From Enterobacteriaceae bacterium UBA2655 (GTDB taxonomy: Bacteria > Pseudomonadota > Gammaproteobacteria > Enterobacterales > Enterobacteriaceae): a stretch of 16,329 nucleotides of DNA. Positions 1-7,578 of the stretch are shown piece after piece. Location of the stretch: NCBI GenBank assembly GCA_002359495.1, contig DENB01000058.1:39987-56315 (forward strand), read 5' to 3'. The first letter of the stretch is position 1. Each line of letters starts with the position of its first letter. Under the pieces are notes generated by a model that saw only the letters and a program-made list of their open reading frames with translations, had not been told where the DNA came from and ran no database searches. Made by a program: the position numbers and the translations under genes.

Positions 1-421
1 CGACCACCGAGCCCATGGAACCGCCCATAAAGGCGAATTCGAAGGCGGCAGCCACTACCGGCATACCGTGCAGCTGACCTTTCATCACGATCAGCGCATC
101 TTTCTCTTCGGTATCTTTCTGCGCGGCAGCCAGACGATCTTTATACTTTTTCGAGTCGCGGAACTTGAGAATGTCTTTCGGCTCCAGCTCGCTTCCCAGC
201 TCCACCAGCGTGCCCTGATCCAGCATGCTGTGCAGGCGTTCGCGGGCATGCATGCGCATGTGGTGGTCACACTTCGGGCAGACCTCTAAGTTGCGCTCCA
301 GTTCGGCGCGGTAAAGCACCTGACCGCAGCTGTCGCATTTGGTCCAGACGCCCTCCGGAATATTGGCTCTGCGCGTCGGTGTGATATTGCTTTTATTGAG
401 AATGCGTTCAATCCAGCTCAT
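1..421 (-). CDS. accD: Acetyl-CoA carboxylase carboxyltransferase beta subunit, 5' part only
   Basis: AccD is the beta subunit of the carboxyltransferase half of acetyl-CoA carboxylase. With AccA it moves the carboxyl group from biotinyl-AccB to acetyl-CoA, making malonyl-CoA for fatty-acid synthesis in the cytoplasm. Only the first 140 residues are present; the E. coli protein has 304, so the 3' part lies beyond base 1. The N-terminus MSWIERI and the four-cysteine zinc finger (C29, C32, C48, C51, in CDSCGQ and CPKCDHH) are typical. The start of the carboxyltransferase domain follows ([20 protein letters not shown]). The ATG at 421 has an AAAGG ribosome site seven bases upstream. The N-terminus appears two residues longer than the E. 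coli protein as I recall it (LNKSNI against KSNI). The gene follows dedA on the same strand after 149 bp and probably has its own promoter. Confidence 0.97.
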   Translation of the reverse strand, partial: MSWIERILNKSNITPTRRANIPEGVWTKCDSCGQVLYRAELERNLEVCPKCDHHMRMHARERLHSMLDQGTLVELGSELEPKDILKFRDSKKYKDRLAAAQKDTEEKDALIVMKGQLHGMPVVAAAFEFAFMGGSMGSVV

Positions 422-467
422 TGATGACCTTTCTGTTTAAATCTGACCTGGTCCAGTCTTCTTGTCG

Positions 468-489
468 CTGCTGAAATCGTCTTCAGCAG
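468..489 (-). promoter_or_regulatory. Perfect hairpin in the accD leader
   Basis: Bases 468-475 and 482-489 form a perfect 8-bp stem (CTGCTGAA/TTCAGCAG) with a 6-base loop, 46 bases upstream of the accD ATG. No T-run follows on the minus strand, so it is not an intrinsic terminator of dedA. It would sit in the accD 5' untranslated leader. E. coli AccD is reported to bind acc mRNA through its zinc finger, so a role in translational control is possible but is inference. Confidence 0.5.
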
Positions 490-528
490 ACCATAAATGT
501 CGCTCATTAAACCACAACCTACCCGCGC

Positions 529-537
529 TGTGGATAA
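529..537 (-). promoter_or_regulatory. Consensus DnaA box between dedA and accD
   Basis: The minus strand reads TTATCCACA, an exact match to the strongest DnaA-box 9-mer. It lies in the dedA-accD intergenic region, 108 bases before the accD start and near where its promoter must be. It is a single box with no obvious partner beside it, so chance is a real alternative. Confidence 0.4.
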
Positions 538-570
538 AAATCTGGTCGAACCCCTGAGCGTAACCCGTTA

Positions 571-1233
571 TTAAGGCTGTTTTTGCTGACGGTTCTGGCG
601 GCGATGACGCCAGATTTCGATTACGCCCGGCAGTACCGAGACCAGGATAATCGCCACGATCAGCAGCTTCAGGTTCTCCTGCACCACCGGCAGATCGCCG
701 AACAGGTAACCTGCATAGGTGAACAACAGCACCCAGGCCAGCGCGCCGCTGACGTTGAACAACGCGAAATGGCGATAGGACATATGTCCCATGCCGGCCA
801 CAAAGGGCGCGAAGGTGCGCACAATGGGAACGAAGCGCGCAAGGATAATGGTTTTTCCGCCGTGACGCTCGTAAAAAGCGTGGGTTTTATCGAGATAGCT
901 GCGGCGAAAAACCTTCGAGTCGGGATTGCTGAACAGCTTTTCGCCGAACAGACGACCGATGGTGTAGTTCACCGCATCGCCCAGGATCGCCGCCGCCACC
1001 AGCAGCGCCGCCAGCAGATGCACGTTCAGATCGTTGCCGGGCAGCGCGGCCAGCGCGCCGGCGACGAACAGCAGCGAATCCCCCGGCAGGAAGGGCGTGA
1101 CCACCAGGCCGGTTTCGCAAAACAGGATCAGGAACAAAATGGCGTAAATCCAGACGCCGTACTGCGCCACCAGCTCGGCTAAATGCACATCAATATGCAG
1201 AATAAAATCGATGATAAAATGGATGAACTCCAT
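571..1233 (-). CDS. dedA: DedA family inner-membrane protein
   Basis: A 220-residue integral membrane protein, nearly the same length as E. coli DedA (219) and matching it along its whole length. DedA proteins act in the inner membrane in envelope homeostasis; some family members are shown to move undecaprenyl phosphate across the membrane. The family signature is present: acidic residues in [16 protein letters not shown] (E40, D52), and the arginine-rich re-entrant segment [20 protein letters not shown] (R133, R139). Hydrophobic stretches lie near residues 24-60, 73-90, 128-150, 158-178 and 186-205. The ATG at 1233 is preceded by AGGGAGC. The gene is the last of the pdxB-usg-truA-dedA cluster, 29 bp after truA. 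The basic, glutamine-rich tail ([11 protein letters not shown]) should face the cytoplasm. I saw no strong terminator after it. Confidence 0.95.
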   Translation of the reverse strand: MEFIHFIIDFILHIDVHLAELVAQYGVWIYAILFLILFCETGLVVTPFLPGDSLLFVAGALAALPGNDLNVHLLAALLVAAAILGDAVNYTIGRLFGEKLFSNPDSKVFRRSYLDKTHAFYERHGGKTIILARFVPIVRTFAPFVAGMGHMSYRHFALFNVSGALAWVLLFTYAGYLFGDLPVVQENLKLLIVAIILVSVLPGVIEIWRHRRQNRQQKQP

Positions 1234-1262
1234 AATGCTCCCTTACGTCCTTCGATTAACGG

Positions 1263-2066
1263 TTAATCCGCGAGGAACAGTGGTCCCATCGGCGGCTGAG
1301 GTAAACCAAAATGGGATGGATAATCCACCGCCACTAAATAGAGCCCTTCCGCTTTCGCCGTCGCCGCCGCCAGCGTGCGATCTTTCGCCGCCAGCAGCTC
1401 CGCCATCCAGCCCTCATGCTGATTGCCGCAGCCGATTTCCATCAGGCTGCCCACGATGTTGCGCACCATATGATGCACAAAGGCGTTCGCCTTGATATCC
1501 ACAATAACGTAAGGTCCCTGACGCGTGACCTGCAGGTGGATAAGGTTGCGCCACGGCGTGCGCGACTGGCACTGCACGGCGCGAAACGAGGTAAAGTCGT
1601 TTTCCCCCAGCAAACACTGGCCGGCGCGATGCATCTTCTCCGCATCCAGTGGATGGTAGAAATGCGTCACGCCGCGGCCCAGAATCGCAGGCCGCAGGCG
1701 CTGGTTGTAAATCACGTAGCGGTAGCGGCGCGCGGTGGCGCTGAAGCGCGCATGAAACTCATCCGGCACCGCCTTCACCCAGCGAACGGCGATGTCGTCC
1801 GGCAGGTTGGCGTTGATGCCCAGCGTCCAGGCGCCGTCGGCACGCTGCGAGGTGGTTTCGAAATGCACCACCTGGCCGGTGCCGTGCACTCCTGCATCGG
1901 TGCGGCCCGCGCAGAAAACGCTGACCGGATGATTTGCTACTTTGGTCAGCGCGCGCTCCAGCTTCTCCTGAACGCTGCGCACTTCCTGCTGCCGCTGCCA
2001 GCCGTAATAGCGGCTGCCGTCATACTCAATGCCCAACGCCAGCTTAAAGGTCTTGCCGTCGGACAT
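1263..2066 (-). CDS. truA: tRNA pseudouridine(38-40) synthase TruA
   Basis: TruA converts uridines 38, 39 and 40 in the anticodon stem-loop of many tRNAs to pseudouridine. The protein has 267 residues (E. coli 270). The catalytic aspartate is D57 in [18 protein letters not shown], equal to D60 in E. coli. Other family blocks are [16 protein letters not shown] near the N-terminus and [19 protein letters not shown] in the second half. Its ATG at 2066 shares one base with the usg stop (TGATG), so the two are probably translationally coupled. In E. coli it is the old hisT gene, whose loss derepresses amino-acid operons controlled by attenuation. It is followed by dedA after 29 bp. Confidence 0.97.
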   Translation of the reverse strand: MSDGKTFKLALGIEYDGSRYYGWQRQQEVRSVQEKLERALTKVANHPVSVFCAGRTDAGVHGTGQVVHFETTSQRADGAWTLGINANLPDDIAVRWVKAVPDEFHARFSATARRYRYVIYNQRLRPAILGRGVTHFYHPLDAEKMHRAGQCLLGENDFTSFRAVQCQSRTPWRNLIHLQVTRQGPYVIVDIKANAFVHHMVRNIVGSLMEIGCGNQHEGWMAELLAAKDRTLAAATAKAEGLYLVAVDYPSHFGLPQPPMGPLFLAD

Positions 2067-3076
2067 CAGTAGAAATACTCCTGCACCAGCTTCTCCGCGG
2101 TTTTGACCGCCATCAGCGCGCCGGCGAAGCGGATATTGTCCGCCACCGACCAGAACTGCAGCAGTTCCGGGATGCCGTAGTCGTTACGCACGCAGCCGAT
2201 GCTTAACTGGCCGTTGCCGGAAGCGTCGTTGACCTGAGTAGGATAGTCGTTCTCTTCGCTCAGGTTGATATCTTCCGCCCTTTCAAGCTCATCGCGCGCC
2301 TCTTCCGCCGACAGCGGACGCAGATTTTCCAGATGGACGATCTGCGCGTTGCCGTAAAAAACCGGCGCCTGCACGCTGGTCACCGCGACCGGCAGCCCTT
2401 CGTCCTGCAATACCTTGCGCACCTGATCCACCAGGCGACGCTCGCTCTCTACGCTGCCGCTGTTGTCCGCCTGCTGCGGCAGCAGGTTAAACGCCAGCTG
2501 GCGGCCATAATGATAGTCGTCCGCCGGCACGCCGTTCAGCAGGCGCGCGCTTTCGCCCGCCAGCGCGTCCACCGCGCTTTTGCCGTGGCTGGAAACCGAG
2601 ATCAGATTAGTGACCTGCAAACGTCCCAGACCCGCCGCGTCCACCAGCGGTTTGATGGCGGTCAGCAGCTGGCTCACCAGGCTGTCGGCCACGCTGACGA
2701 TGTTGCGGTTGCGGTAATCCGCCAGCACCTGCGGATTGACGTCCGGTACCACCAGCGGCACATCGGGATCCAGCGCGAAACGATCGCTGCTGTCGATCAC
2801 CAGACAGCCCGCGCTGGCAGCCTCGTCGGCATAACGGCCCGACGCCTCATTGCCGGCGACGAAAAAGGCCAGCTGCGCCTGCGACCAGTCGAAATCCGCC
2901 GCATCCTGCACGCGCAGCGTGCGGCCTTCAAAACGCAGGTTTTCGCCGGCGCTGTTTTCACTCGCCAGCAAATATAACTCGCCAACCGGGAACTGGCGTT
3001 CCGCCAGCAGCTCCAGTACAGCGTTCCCTACTGCGCCTGTCGCGCCCAGTAGCGCAATGTTCCAGCCGTCAGACAT
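2066..3076 (-). CDS. usg: Usg, aspartate-semialdehyde dehydrogenase-like protein lacking catalytic residues
   Basis: A 336-residue protein of the aspartate-semialdehyde dehydrogenase fold, matching E. coli Usg (337). The N-terminal dinucleotide-binding motif is intact ([14 protein letters not shown], residues 11-24). The C-terminal family block is [17 protein letters not shown] (309-325). The active site looks dead. Where true dehydrogenases have NPNCS with the nucleophilic cysteine, this protein reads VADSL (S132). Where they have the active-site histidine (PVxxxHS), it has asparagine (PVFYGNAQ, N243). The function is unknown; it is likely a pseudoenzyme. It sits between pdxB and truA, overlaps truA by one base, and starts at an ATG preceded by TGGAG. 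In E. coli it belongs to the pdxB-truA operon. Confidence 0.93.
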   Translation of the reverse strand: MSDGWNIALLGATGAVGNAVLELLAERQFPVGELYLLASENSAGENLRFEGRTLRVQDAADFDWSQAQLAFFVAGNEASGRYADEAASAGCLVIDSSDRFALDPDVPLVVPDVNPQVLADYRNRNIVSVADSLVSQLLTAIKPLVDAAGLGRLQVTNLISVSSHGKSAVDALAGESARLLNGVPADDYHYGRQLAFNLLPQQADNSGSVESERRLVDQVRKVLQDEGLPVAVTSVQAPVFYGNAQIVHLENLRPLSAEEARDELERAEDINLSEENDYPTQVNDASGNGQLSIGCVRNDYGIPELLQFWSVADNIRFAGALMAVKTAEKLVQEYFY

Positions 3077-3100
3077 GTGGGTTTACTCCAGACAATGACA

Positions 3101-3130
3101 TAAAAACAGAAGGCGGTGATATTCACCGCC
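3101..3130 (-). terminator. Intrinsic terminator or attenuator between pdxB and usg
   Basis: On the minus strand a perfect 8-bp stem GGCGGTGA/TCACCGCC with a 3-base loop (bases 3112-3130) is followed by TTCTGTTTTT. It starts 44 bases after the pdxB stop and ends 24 bases before the usg start. It should end part of the pdxB transcripts and set the ratio of pdxB to usg-truA-dedA expression. Confidence 0.85.
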
Positions 3131-3174
3131 CAGGGATTCGGATTTTTACCCAGGATAAAGGGTAATGTTCTCGG

Positions 3175-4314
3175 TTACTCAGCGGCCGGTTGATATACCG
3201 CCCGGAAGCCGAGCTGCGACAGCATGTCGGCGGCGGCGGCATCGTCGCACAGCACCCGCAAAGACGACCATTCGCGCCGCTCCTGATACTCTTTGCGCAG
3301 GCGGTCAAATTCCCCCGGCGTCGCGGCCACTTTACGCAAGGCCGCATCGTCGCGGCGCACATCATACACCAGATGGACCAGACGTTTCAGCGTCGGCTGA
3401 TCGAGCGGGCCGTGCAACCGGATCTCGCCGAACTCCGGCGCGGGCAGCAGCGTCTCCAGCGCCACCTGCTGCGGCTGGCCGATAAAGGCGCTCCAGGCTT
3501 CGAAAACCTGGGTGGTGCCGCGCGCCTTGCCCTCCAGGGTATAGCCCGCGATATGCGCGGTCCCGATATCGACTCTGTCGAGCAGATCGAGGGAGAGTTT
3601 GGGCTCCGGCTCCCAGACGTCCAGCACCACGCTCAAATCGCGGCGCATTTTCATCACTTCCAGCAGCGCCGCGTTATCCACCACCGCGCCGCGGCAGGCG
3701 TTGATCAGAATGGCGTTGGGCTTCAGCGCCATCAACAGCGCGCTGTCGGCCAGATGCCAGCTTTTATAGGGACCGTCTTTGAACAGTGGCGTATGGAAGG
3801 TGAGCACGTCCGCCTGCGCCGCCAGTTGGTCAAGCGTCAGGAATTCGACTTCATCGCCGCGATCGGCGCGCGGCGGATCGCACAGCAGGGTTTTCACCCC
3901 CCAAGCTTCAAGACGCGCCTGCAGGCGACTTCCCACATTGCCCACGCCGACGATGCCCACAGTGCGATCGGTGAGGCGGAAACCGTCGCGCTCCGCCAGC
4001 AGCAACAGCGCGGAGAAAACATACTCCACCACCGCAATGGCGTTGCAGCCCGGCGCGGCGGAAAAGGCGATCCCCGCCTGCGCCAGCCAGGCTTCATCAA
4101 CGTGATCGGTCCCGGCGGTGGCGGTGCCGACAAACTTCACCCCCTTGCCCTTCAGCAATGCTTCATTGACCTGGGTCACCGAGCGCACCATCAGGCCCGT
4201 AGCCTCATCCAGTTCCGCCTCCGGCAGCGGTCGGCCCGGCACCGCCTTGACCTCGCCGGTGCGGCTGAACAATTCAAGGGCATAGGGCATGTTTTCATCG
4301 ACGAGAATTTTCAC
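3175..4314 (-). CDS. pdxB: Erythronate-4-phosphate dehydrogenase PdxB
   Basis: PdxB oxidises 4-phospho-D-erythronate to 2-oxo-3-hydroxy-4-phosphobutanoate, the second step of the DXP-dependent pyridoxal phosphate pathway. It is a 379-residue member of the D-isomer 2-hydroxyacid dehydrogenase family (E. coli 378). The NAD-binding glycine motif is GVGNVG (123-128). The catalytic triad is R208 (ACRGAVVDN), E237 (DVWEPEP) and H254 ([13 protein letters not shown]), at E. coli numbering. The C-terminal PdxB dimerisation domain is present ([20 protein letters not shown] and onward). I chose the GTG at 4314, giving [11 protein letters not shown], because an AGGA site lies eight bases upstream and E. 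coli PdxB begins at the same residue. An in-frame ATG at 4362 would add 16 residues with no family support. It is the first gene of the operon and is divergent from the EamA gene. Confidence 0.97.
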   Translation of the reverse strand: MKILVDENMPYALELFSRTGEVKAVPGRPLPEAELDEATGLMVRSVTQVNEALLKGKGVKFVGTATAGTDHVDEAWLAQAGIAFSAAPGCNAIAVVEYVFSALLLLAERDGFRLTDRTVGIVGVGNVGSRLQARLEAWGVKTLLCDPPRADRGDEVEFLTLDQLAAQADVLTFHTPLFKDGPYKSWHLADSALLMALKPNAILINACRGAVVDNAALLEVMKMRRDLSVVLDVWEPEPKLSLDLLDRVDIGTAHIAGYTLEGKARGTTQVFEAWSAFIGQPQQVALETLLPAPEFGEIRLHGPLDQPTLKRLVHLVYDVRRDDAALRKVAATPGEFDRLRKEYQERREWSSLRVLCDDAAAADMLSQLGFRAVYQPAAE

Positions 4315-4510
4315 AGCGCGGTTCCTGTCTCTTGCGAATTTAAGAGGGCTATTCTGGCACAAAGGCGAAATGAAAACACAGCTTGCGCCTCTCCTGATGC
4401 GCGCGATGTGCTATCCGCGCCGCGGCTGAGGCGAAATCGACGAATTTTGCTGGGTGCGAAAAACCAGGAAAGGTAAACTGCGCGCATTCTGCTGTTTTAA
4501 GGGTATACCG

Positions 4511-5419
4511 ATGACTTTTCTGTTTCCTCTGTTCGCCGTTCTGATCTGGTCGGTTAACGCCATCGTCAGCAAGGTTTCCGCCAGCGCCATCGATCCCGCC
4601 GCGATCTCCTTCTATCGTTGGCTGCTGGCGCTGCTCGCCCTGACGCCGTTCGTGCTGCCCGGCGTCTGGCGCAACCGTCGGCAGATCGCCGCGCAAGGAT
4701 GGCGGCTGCTGATCCTCGGGCTGCTGGGGATGGTGCTCTATCAGAGCCTGGCCTATTATGCCGCGCACAGCGTCACCGCGCTGTTTATGGGGATTCTCAA
4801 TGCTCTGATCCCGCTGCTGACGGTGCTGCTCAGCCTGGTGTTTTTACGTCTGGCGCCGACGCTCGGCATCCTGGCAGGCGGCATCGTCTCTTTTGCCGGT
4901 CTGGTCTGGCTGGTGAGCCAGGGCAACCTTCAACAGCTGCTGAGCCACGGGCTGGGCAAAGGCGAGCTGATGATGTTCGCCGCCTCGACCTCCTATGCCT
5001 TATACGGTGTGCTGACCAAACGCTGGTCGCTGCCGCTACCGAACTGGCAGAGCCTCTATGTGCAAATCCTGTTCGGCGTGCTGTTGCTGACGCCCGGCTT
5101 TCTGCTGGCGCCGGAGGTGCGGCTGACCGCGCAAAATATTCCGCTGGTGCTGTTCGCCGGCATTCCGGCTTCGATTATCGCCCCCTTCCTCTGGATTCAG
5201 GGGGTGCAACGCCTCGGCGCCAGTACCGCCAGCATATTTATGAATCTGGTGCCGGTGTTTACCGCCGCTATCGCCGTGCTCTTTCTGCATGAGCAACTGC
5301 ACAGCTACCACTGGATCGGCGGCGGCCTGACGCTGGCGGGCGTCATTGTGGCGCAGCGCCTGAAAACACCGCTGGCCCGCCGCAAAGCGGCTACGTCGGC
5401 GTCCGATTCGGCGACCTGA
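4511..5419 (+). CDS. EamA/DMT-superfamily transporter
   Basis: A 302-residue inner-membrane protein with about ten hydrophobic helices in two halves, as in the drug/metabolite transporter (EamA) family. The first half begins MTFLFPLFAVLIWSVNAIVS and carries the common FYRW motif. The second half begins near GKGELMMFAASTSYALYGVL and ends with LHEQLHSYHWIGGGLTLAGV, the usual final-helix signature. Family members mostly export amino acids or other metabolites; the substrate cannot be read from sequence. The ATG at 4511 has AAGGG seven bases upstream and starts at the first transmembrane helix. An upstream ATG at 4454 would add a charged 19-residue extension and is unlikely. The gene is divergent from pdxB and not part of the E. 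coli arrangement here. Its last 29 bases overlap the convergent tctE gene. Confidence 0.85.
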   Translation: MTFLFPLFAVLIWSVNAIVSKVSASAIDPAAISFYRWLLALLALTPFVLPGVWRNRRQIAAQGWRLLILGLLGMVLYQSLAYYAAHSVTALFMGILNALIPLLTVLLSLVFLRLAPTLGILAGGIVSFAGLVWLVSQGNLQQLLSHGLGKGELMMFAASTSYALYGVLTKRWSLPLPNWQSLYVQILFGVLLLTPGFLLAPEVRLTAQNIPLVLFAGIPASIIAPFLWIQGVQRLGASTASIFMNLVPVFTAAIAVLFLHEQLHSYHWIGGGLTLAGVIVAQRLKTPLARRKAATSASDSAT

Positions 5420-6791
5420 AGCTTATCCTGACCTGCAGCCCGCCCAGCGTCGGGCTGCGCCCCAGCGTGATCTGCGCGTCGTGCCAGGCGCAAATATCCT
5501 TCACCAGCGCCAGCCCGATGCCCGCGCCCGGATGCTGGCTGCTGTTTTCCAGTCGCCGAAACGGCTGGAGCGCCTGCCCCTGTTGCGCTTCGGCGATGCC
5601 CGGACCGCTGTCCTCTATTTCCATCTCGCTCTCCCGCACGCGCGCTGTTACCGTGCCGTGCGGCGGCGAATATTTAATCGCATTATCCAGCAGATTGGCG
5701 CACAGCTCCGCCAGCAGCAGCGGATCGCCCGTCACCAGACAGGTTTCGTCACCTTCGTAACCGAGATCGATGCCTTTGTTGCGCGCCGCCGGATAGCAGG
5801 TAAAACAGGCGTCGCGCACCACCGCCGCGAGGTCAATACGCTCGACGAGTTTGTCTTCGCCGTGGCGCGCCTTGATGCGCGCCAGCTGCAACAACCGATC
5901 GGTCAGTAAAATGGTGTCATCAAGCGTATGGCGCATTCCCTGCAAACTCTCCCGCCACTGCTCAGGGTTATTGCTGCCGATAGCCAGACCCACCTGGGTT
6001 TTCAGAATCGTCAGCGGCGTACGCAGCTGGTGCGCCGCATCGGCACTGAAGCGCTCCTGCCGCGCCAGCACGCCGCGCAGGTGTTCGATATAACGGTTAA
6101 ACGCCACGATCAGCGGCTGCAGTTCGGACCAGGGCAGCAACGGCGGCAGCGGGGTCAGTTCGCCAGGATTGCGCTGCAGCATAATGCGCGACAGTTGCCG
6201 CAGCGGACGCAACAGGCGGCGCAGCATCAGGCTGGCCAGCAGCAACGTCATCAACACCAGCAGGCTTTGGCTCAGCAGCGCGGTGCGCAGCAGCCCTTCG
6301 GCAAAAGCCTGACGCGAATTCACCGTCTCTGCGACCCGCACTAACGCCATGCCCTCGAATCCCGCCTCGCTTACCGGCTGCCAGAGCGCCGCGACGCGAA
6401 TGCGCTGCTGTTTATAATAGGCGTCGTAAAAGTAGACCAGCGCGGGATAGGCATCCGACATCACGCTGGTGAGCGGGATGTCGGGCAGATCGTCATAGCC
6501 GGAAAGGGTTTTGCCTTCCGGCGAAATCACCTGATAAAACAGCCGATCATTCATATTGCGTTCGAAACTGTCGAGCACCACCCAGGGCACATCCACTTCC
6601 AGATGCCCGTGTCGCACTTCGAGCCGCTCCGCGACGGTACGCGCGGAAGCGAGCAAGGCGCGGTCATAGGCCTGATTGGCAGCATGGCGCGCGCTCTGAT
6701 AATGGGTATAGACGGAAAGTCCCCACAGCAGCAGCAGCGGTATGCCCAGCCAGACCAACAGCTCGCCGCGCAGAGAAGGGATCAGTCGCAC
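5391..6791 (-). CDS. tctE: Sensor histidine kinase TctE
   Basis: The membrane sensor kinase of the TctDE two-component system, which controls tricarboxylate uptake. In this 466-residue protein TM1 lies near 10-27, followed by a periplasmic region of roughly 130 residues like the 2CSK_N sensor domain, TM2 near 169-190, and a short HAMP-like linker. The HisKA domain has FSADAAHQLRTPL with H254 as phosphorylation site. The ATPase domain shows N box ANLLDNAIKYS (N366, N370), G1 EDSGPGI (D394), F box QPFRR and G2 GAGIGLALV. I chose the GTG at 6791 because GGAG lies eight bases upstream; the GTG at 6800 has GGA directly against it. The start overlaps the tctD stop by 10 bp, indicating coupling. The 3' end overlaps the convergent EamA gene. 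Confidence 0.92.
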   Translation of the reverse strand: MRLIPSLRGELLVWLGIPLLLLWGLSVYTHYQSARHAANQAYDRALLASARTVAERLEVRHGHLEVDVPWVVLDSFERNMNDRLFYQVISPEGKTLSGYDDLPDIPLTSVMSDAYPALVYFYDAYYKQQRIRVAALWQPVSEAGFEGMALVRVAETVNSRQAFAEGLLRTALLSQSLLVLMTLLLASLMLRRLLRPLRQLSRIMLQRNPGELTPLPPLLPWSELQPLIVAFNRYIEHLRGVLARQERFSADAAHQLRTPLTILKTQVGLAIGSNNPEQWRESLQGMRHTLDDTILLTDRLLQLARIKARHGEDKLVERIDLAAVVRDACFTCYPAARNKGIDLGYEGDETCLVTGDPLLLAELCANLLDNAIKYSPPHGTVTARVRESEMEIEDSGPGIAEAQQGQALQPFRRLENSSQHPGAGIGLALVKDICAWHDAQITLGRSPTLGGLQVRISFRSPNRTPT

Positions 6792-7459
6792 GGATGGCAC
6801 TCCAGGCTGTAGCCCAGCCCGCGCAGCGTGACGATTGAGACATTGCTGCCGCTGAGTTTTTTACGTACCCGATGAATATAGAGCTCGATGCTTTCCGGGC
6901 TGGCCTCATCCGCCAGGGTAAAAGTTTGCTCATAAAGCTGCTGGCGCGAGGTCGGACGGCCCCGCCGCTGCATCAGCGTAGTTAAAACGCTGGCCTCGCG
7001 CGGCGTCAACGCCAGCGGTTTTTCCGCCAACAGAAAATACCCTTCGTTATCAAGCAGCAGATCGCCGAAGGTTTGCGTCTGCGCGCCCTGCCTCTCCGCC
7101 TGGCTGCGCCGCAGCAGCGCGCGAATGCGCGCCTCCAGCTCTTCCGGCTCGAAAGGTTTTGTCAGGTAGTCGTCCGCCCCCTGATTCAGCCCGCGTACGC
7201 GATCGCTCAACGCGCTGCGCGCCGTGAGCAACAGCACCGGCACGGCCTGACCGCGCTTGCGCAGCCGCGCCAGGACTTCCAGGCCGTCAAGCCGCGGCAG
7301 CGAGACGTCCAGCAGCACCAGCGCATACTGCTCGCTTTGCAACACATGGTCCGCCGCGATGCCGTCCGCCACCCAATCCACAGCGAATCCTTTTTGCGTC
7401 AGCGCCTTTTGCAACCAGCACGCCAGTTCAGCCGTATCTTCAACCAGTAAGAGACGCAT
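6782..7459 (-). CDS. tctD: Response regulator TctD (OmpR family)
   Basis: A 225-residue OmpR/PhoB-type transcription factor, partner of TctE and likely activator of tctCBA. In the receiver domain the acidic pair is E7/D8, the phosphoacceptor is D51 (VLLDVSLPRLDG), the switch threonine is T79 (LLLTARS) and the conserved lysine is K101 (YLTKPFE). The C-terminal winged helix has the usual features: LALTPREASVLTTLM, then ESIELYIHRVRKKL and TLRGLGYSLE. It matches Salmonella TctD closely from MRLLL to the end. The start is the ATG at 7459, with AGGA six bases upstream; an in-frame ATG at 7513 would add 18 residues without family support. It is divergent from tctC across a 119-bp gap that should hold its binding site, and is co-transcribed with tctE. 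Confidence 0.95.
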   Translation of the reverse strand: MRLLLVEDTAELACWLQKALTQKGFAVDWVADGIAADHVLQSEQYALVLLDVSLPRLDGLEVLARLRKRGQAVPVLLLTARSALSDRVRGLNQGADDYLTKPFEPEELEARIRALLRRSQAERQGAQTQTFGDLLLDNEGYFLLAEKPLALTPREASVLTTLMQRRGRPTSRQQLYEQTFTLADEASPESIELYIHRVRKKLSGSNVSIVTLRGLGYSLECHPCD

Positions 7460-7487
7460 ATCACATCCTGTCATTTTTCTCAGGCAG

Positions 7488-7506
7488 TGAAAGGTAAATG
7501 AAAGGT
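7488..7506. promoter_or_regulatory. Direct repeat, candidate TctD binding site
   Basis: TGAAAGGT occurs at 7488-7495 and again at 7499-7506, an exact repeat with an 11-bp period. OmpR-family regulators usually bind as head-to-tail dimers to direct repeats one helical turn apart. The second copy overlaps a possible weak -35 (7498-7503) placed 17 bp from a weak -10 TTCAAT (7521-7526) reading toward tctC. This fits an activator-dependent promoter. The link to TctD is inference from position and spacing. Confidence 0.55.
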
Positions 7507-7529
7507 TGCTCATTTAACAATTCAATAAC

Positions 7530-7543
7530 CCCGAATTTTCGGG
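7530..7543. promoter_or_regulatory. Palindrome in the tctC leader
   Basis: CCCGAA-TT-TTCGGG is a perfect inverted repeat 36 bases before the tctC start. No T-run follows, so it is not a terminator. It could be an operator half-overlapping the transcription start or a small hairpin at the 5' end of the mRNA. The role is unknown. Confidence 0.35.
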
Positions 7544-7578
7544 AGCAATCACACTCTGGAAGAAGAATGGAGCGACAG

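Noticed and set aside
583..2977. Plus-strand open frames opposite dedA, truA and usg
   Set aside because: All mirror well-recognised genes, lack credible ribosome sites and look like GC-rich antisense translations.
4315..4362. An upstream ATG start for pdxB
   Set aside because: It adds 16 residues not found in PdxB; the GTG at 4314 has AGGA upstream and matches the family start.
3190..4476. A 428-codon open frame on the plus strand across pdxB
   Set aside because: It is antisense to an intact, well-matched pdxB, and its Arg/His/Gln-rich composition is typical of a mirror frame in GC-rich DNA.
7465..7481. A possible CRP site near the tctD start (TGACAGGATGTGA on the minus strand)
   Set aside because: Only one half resembles TGTGA; the other half and the spacing do not fit.
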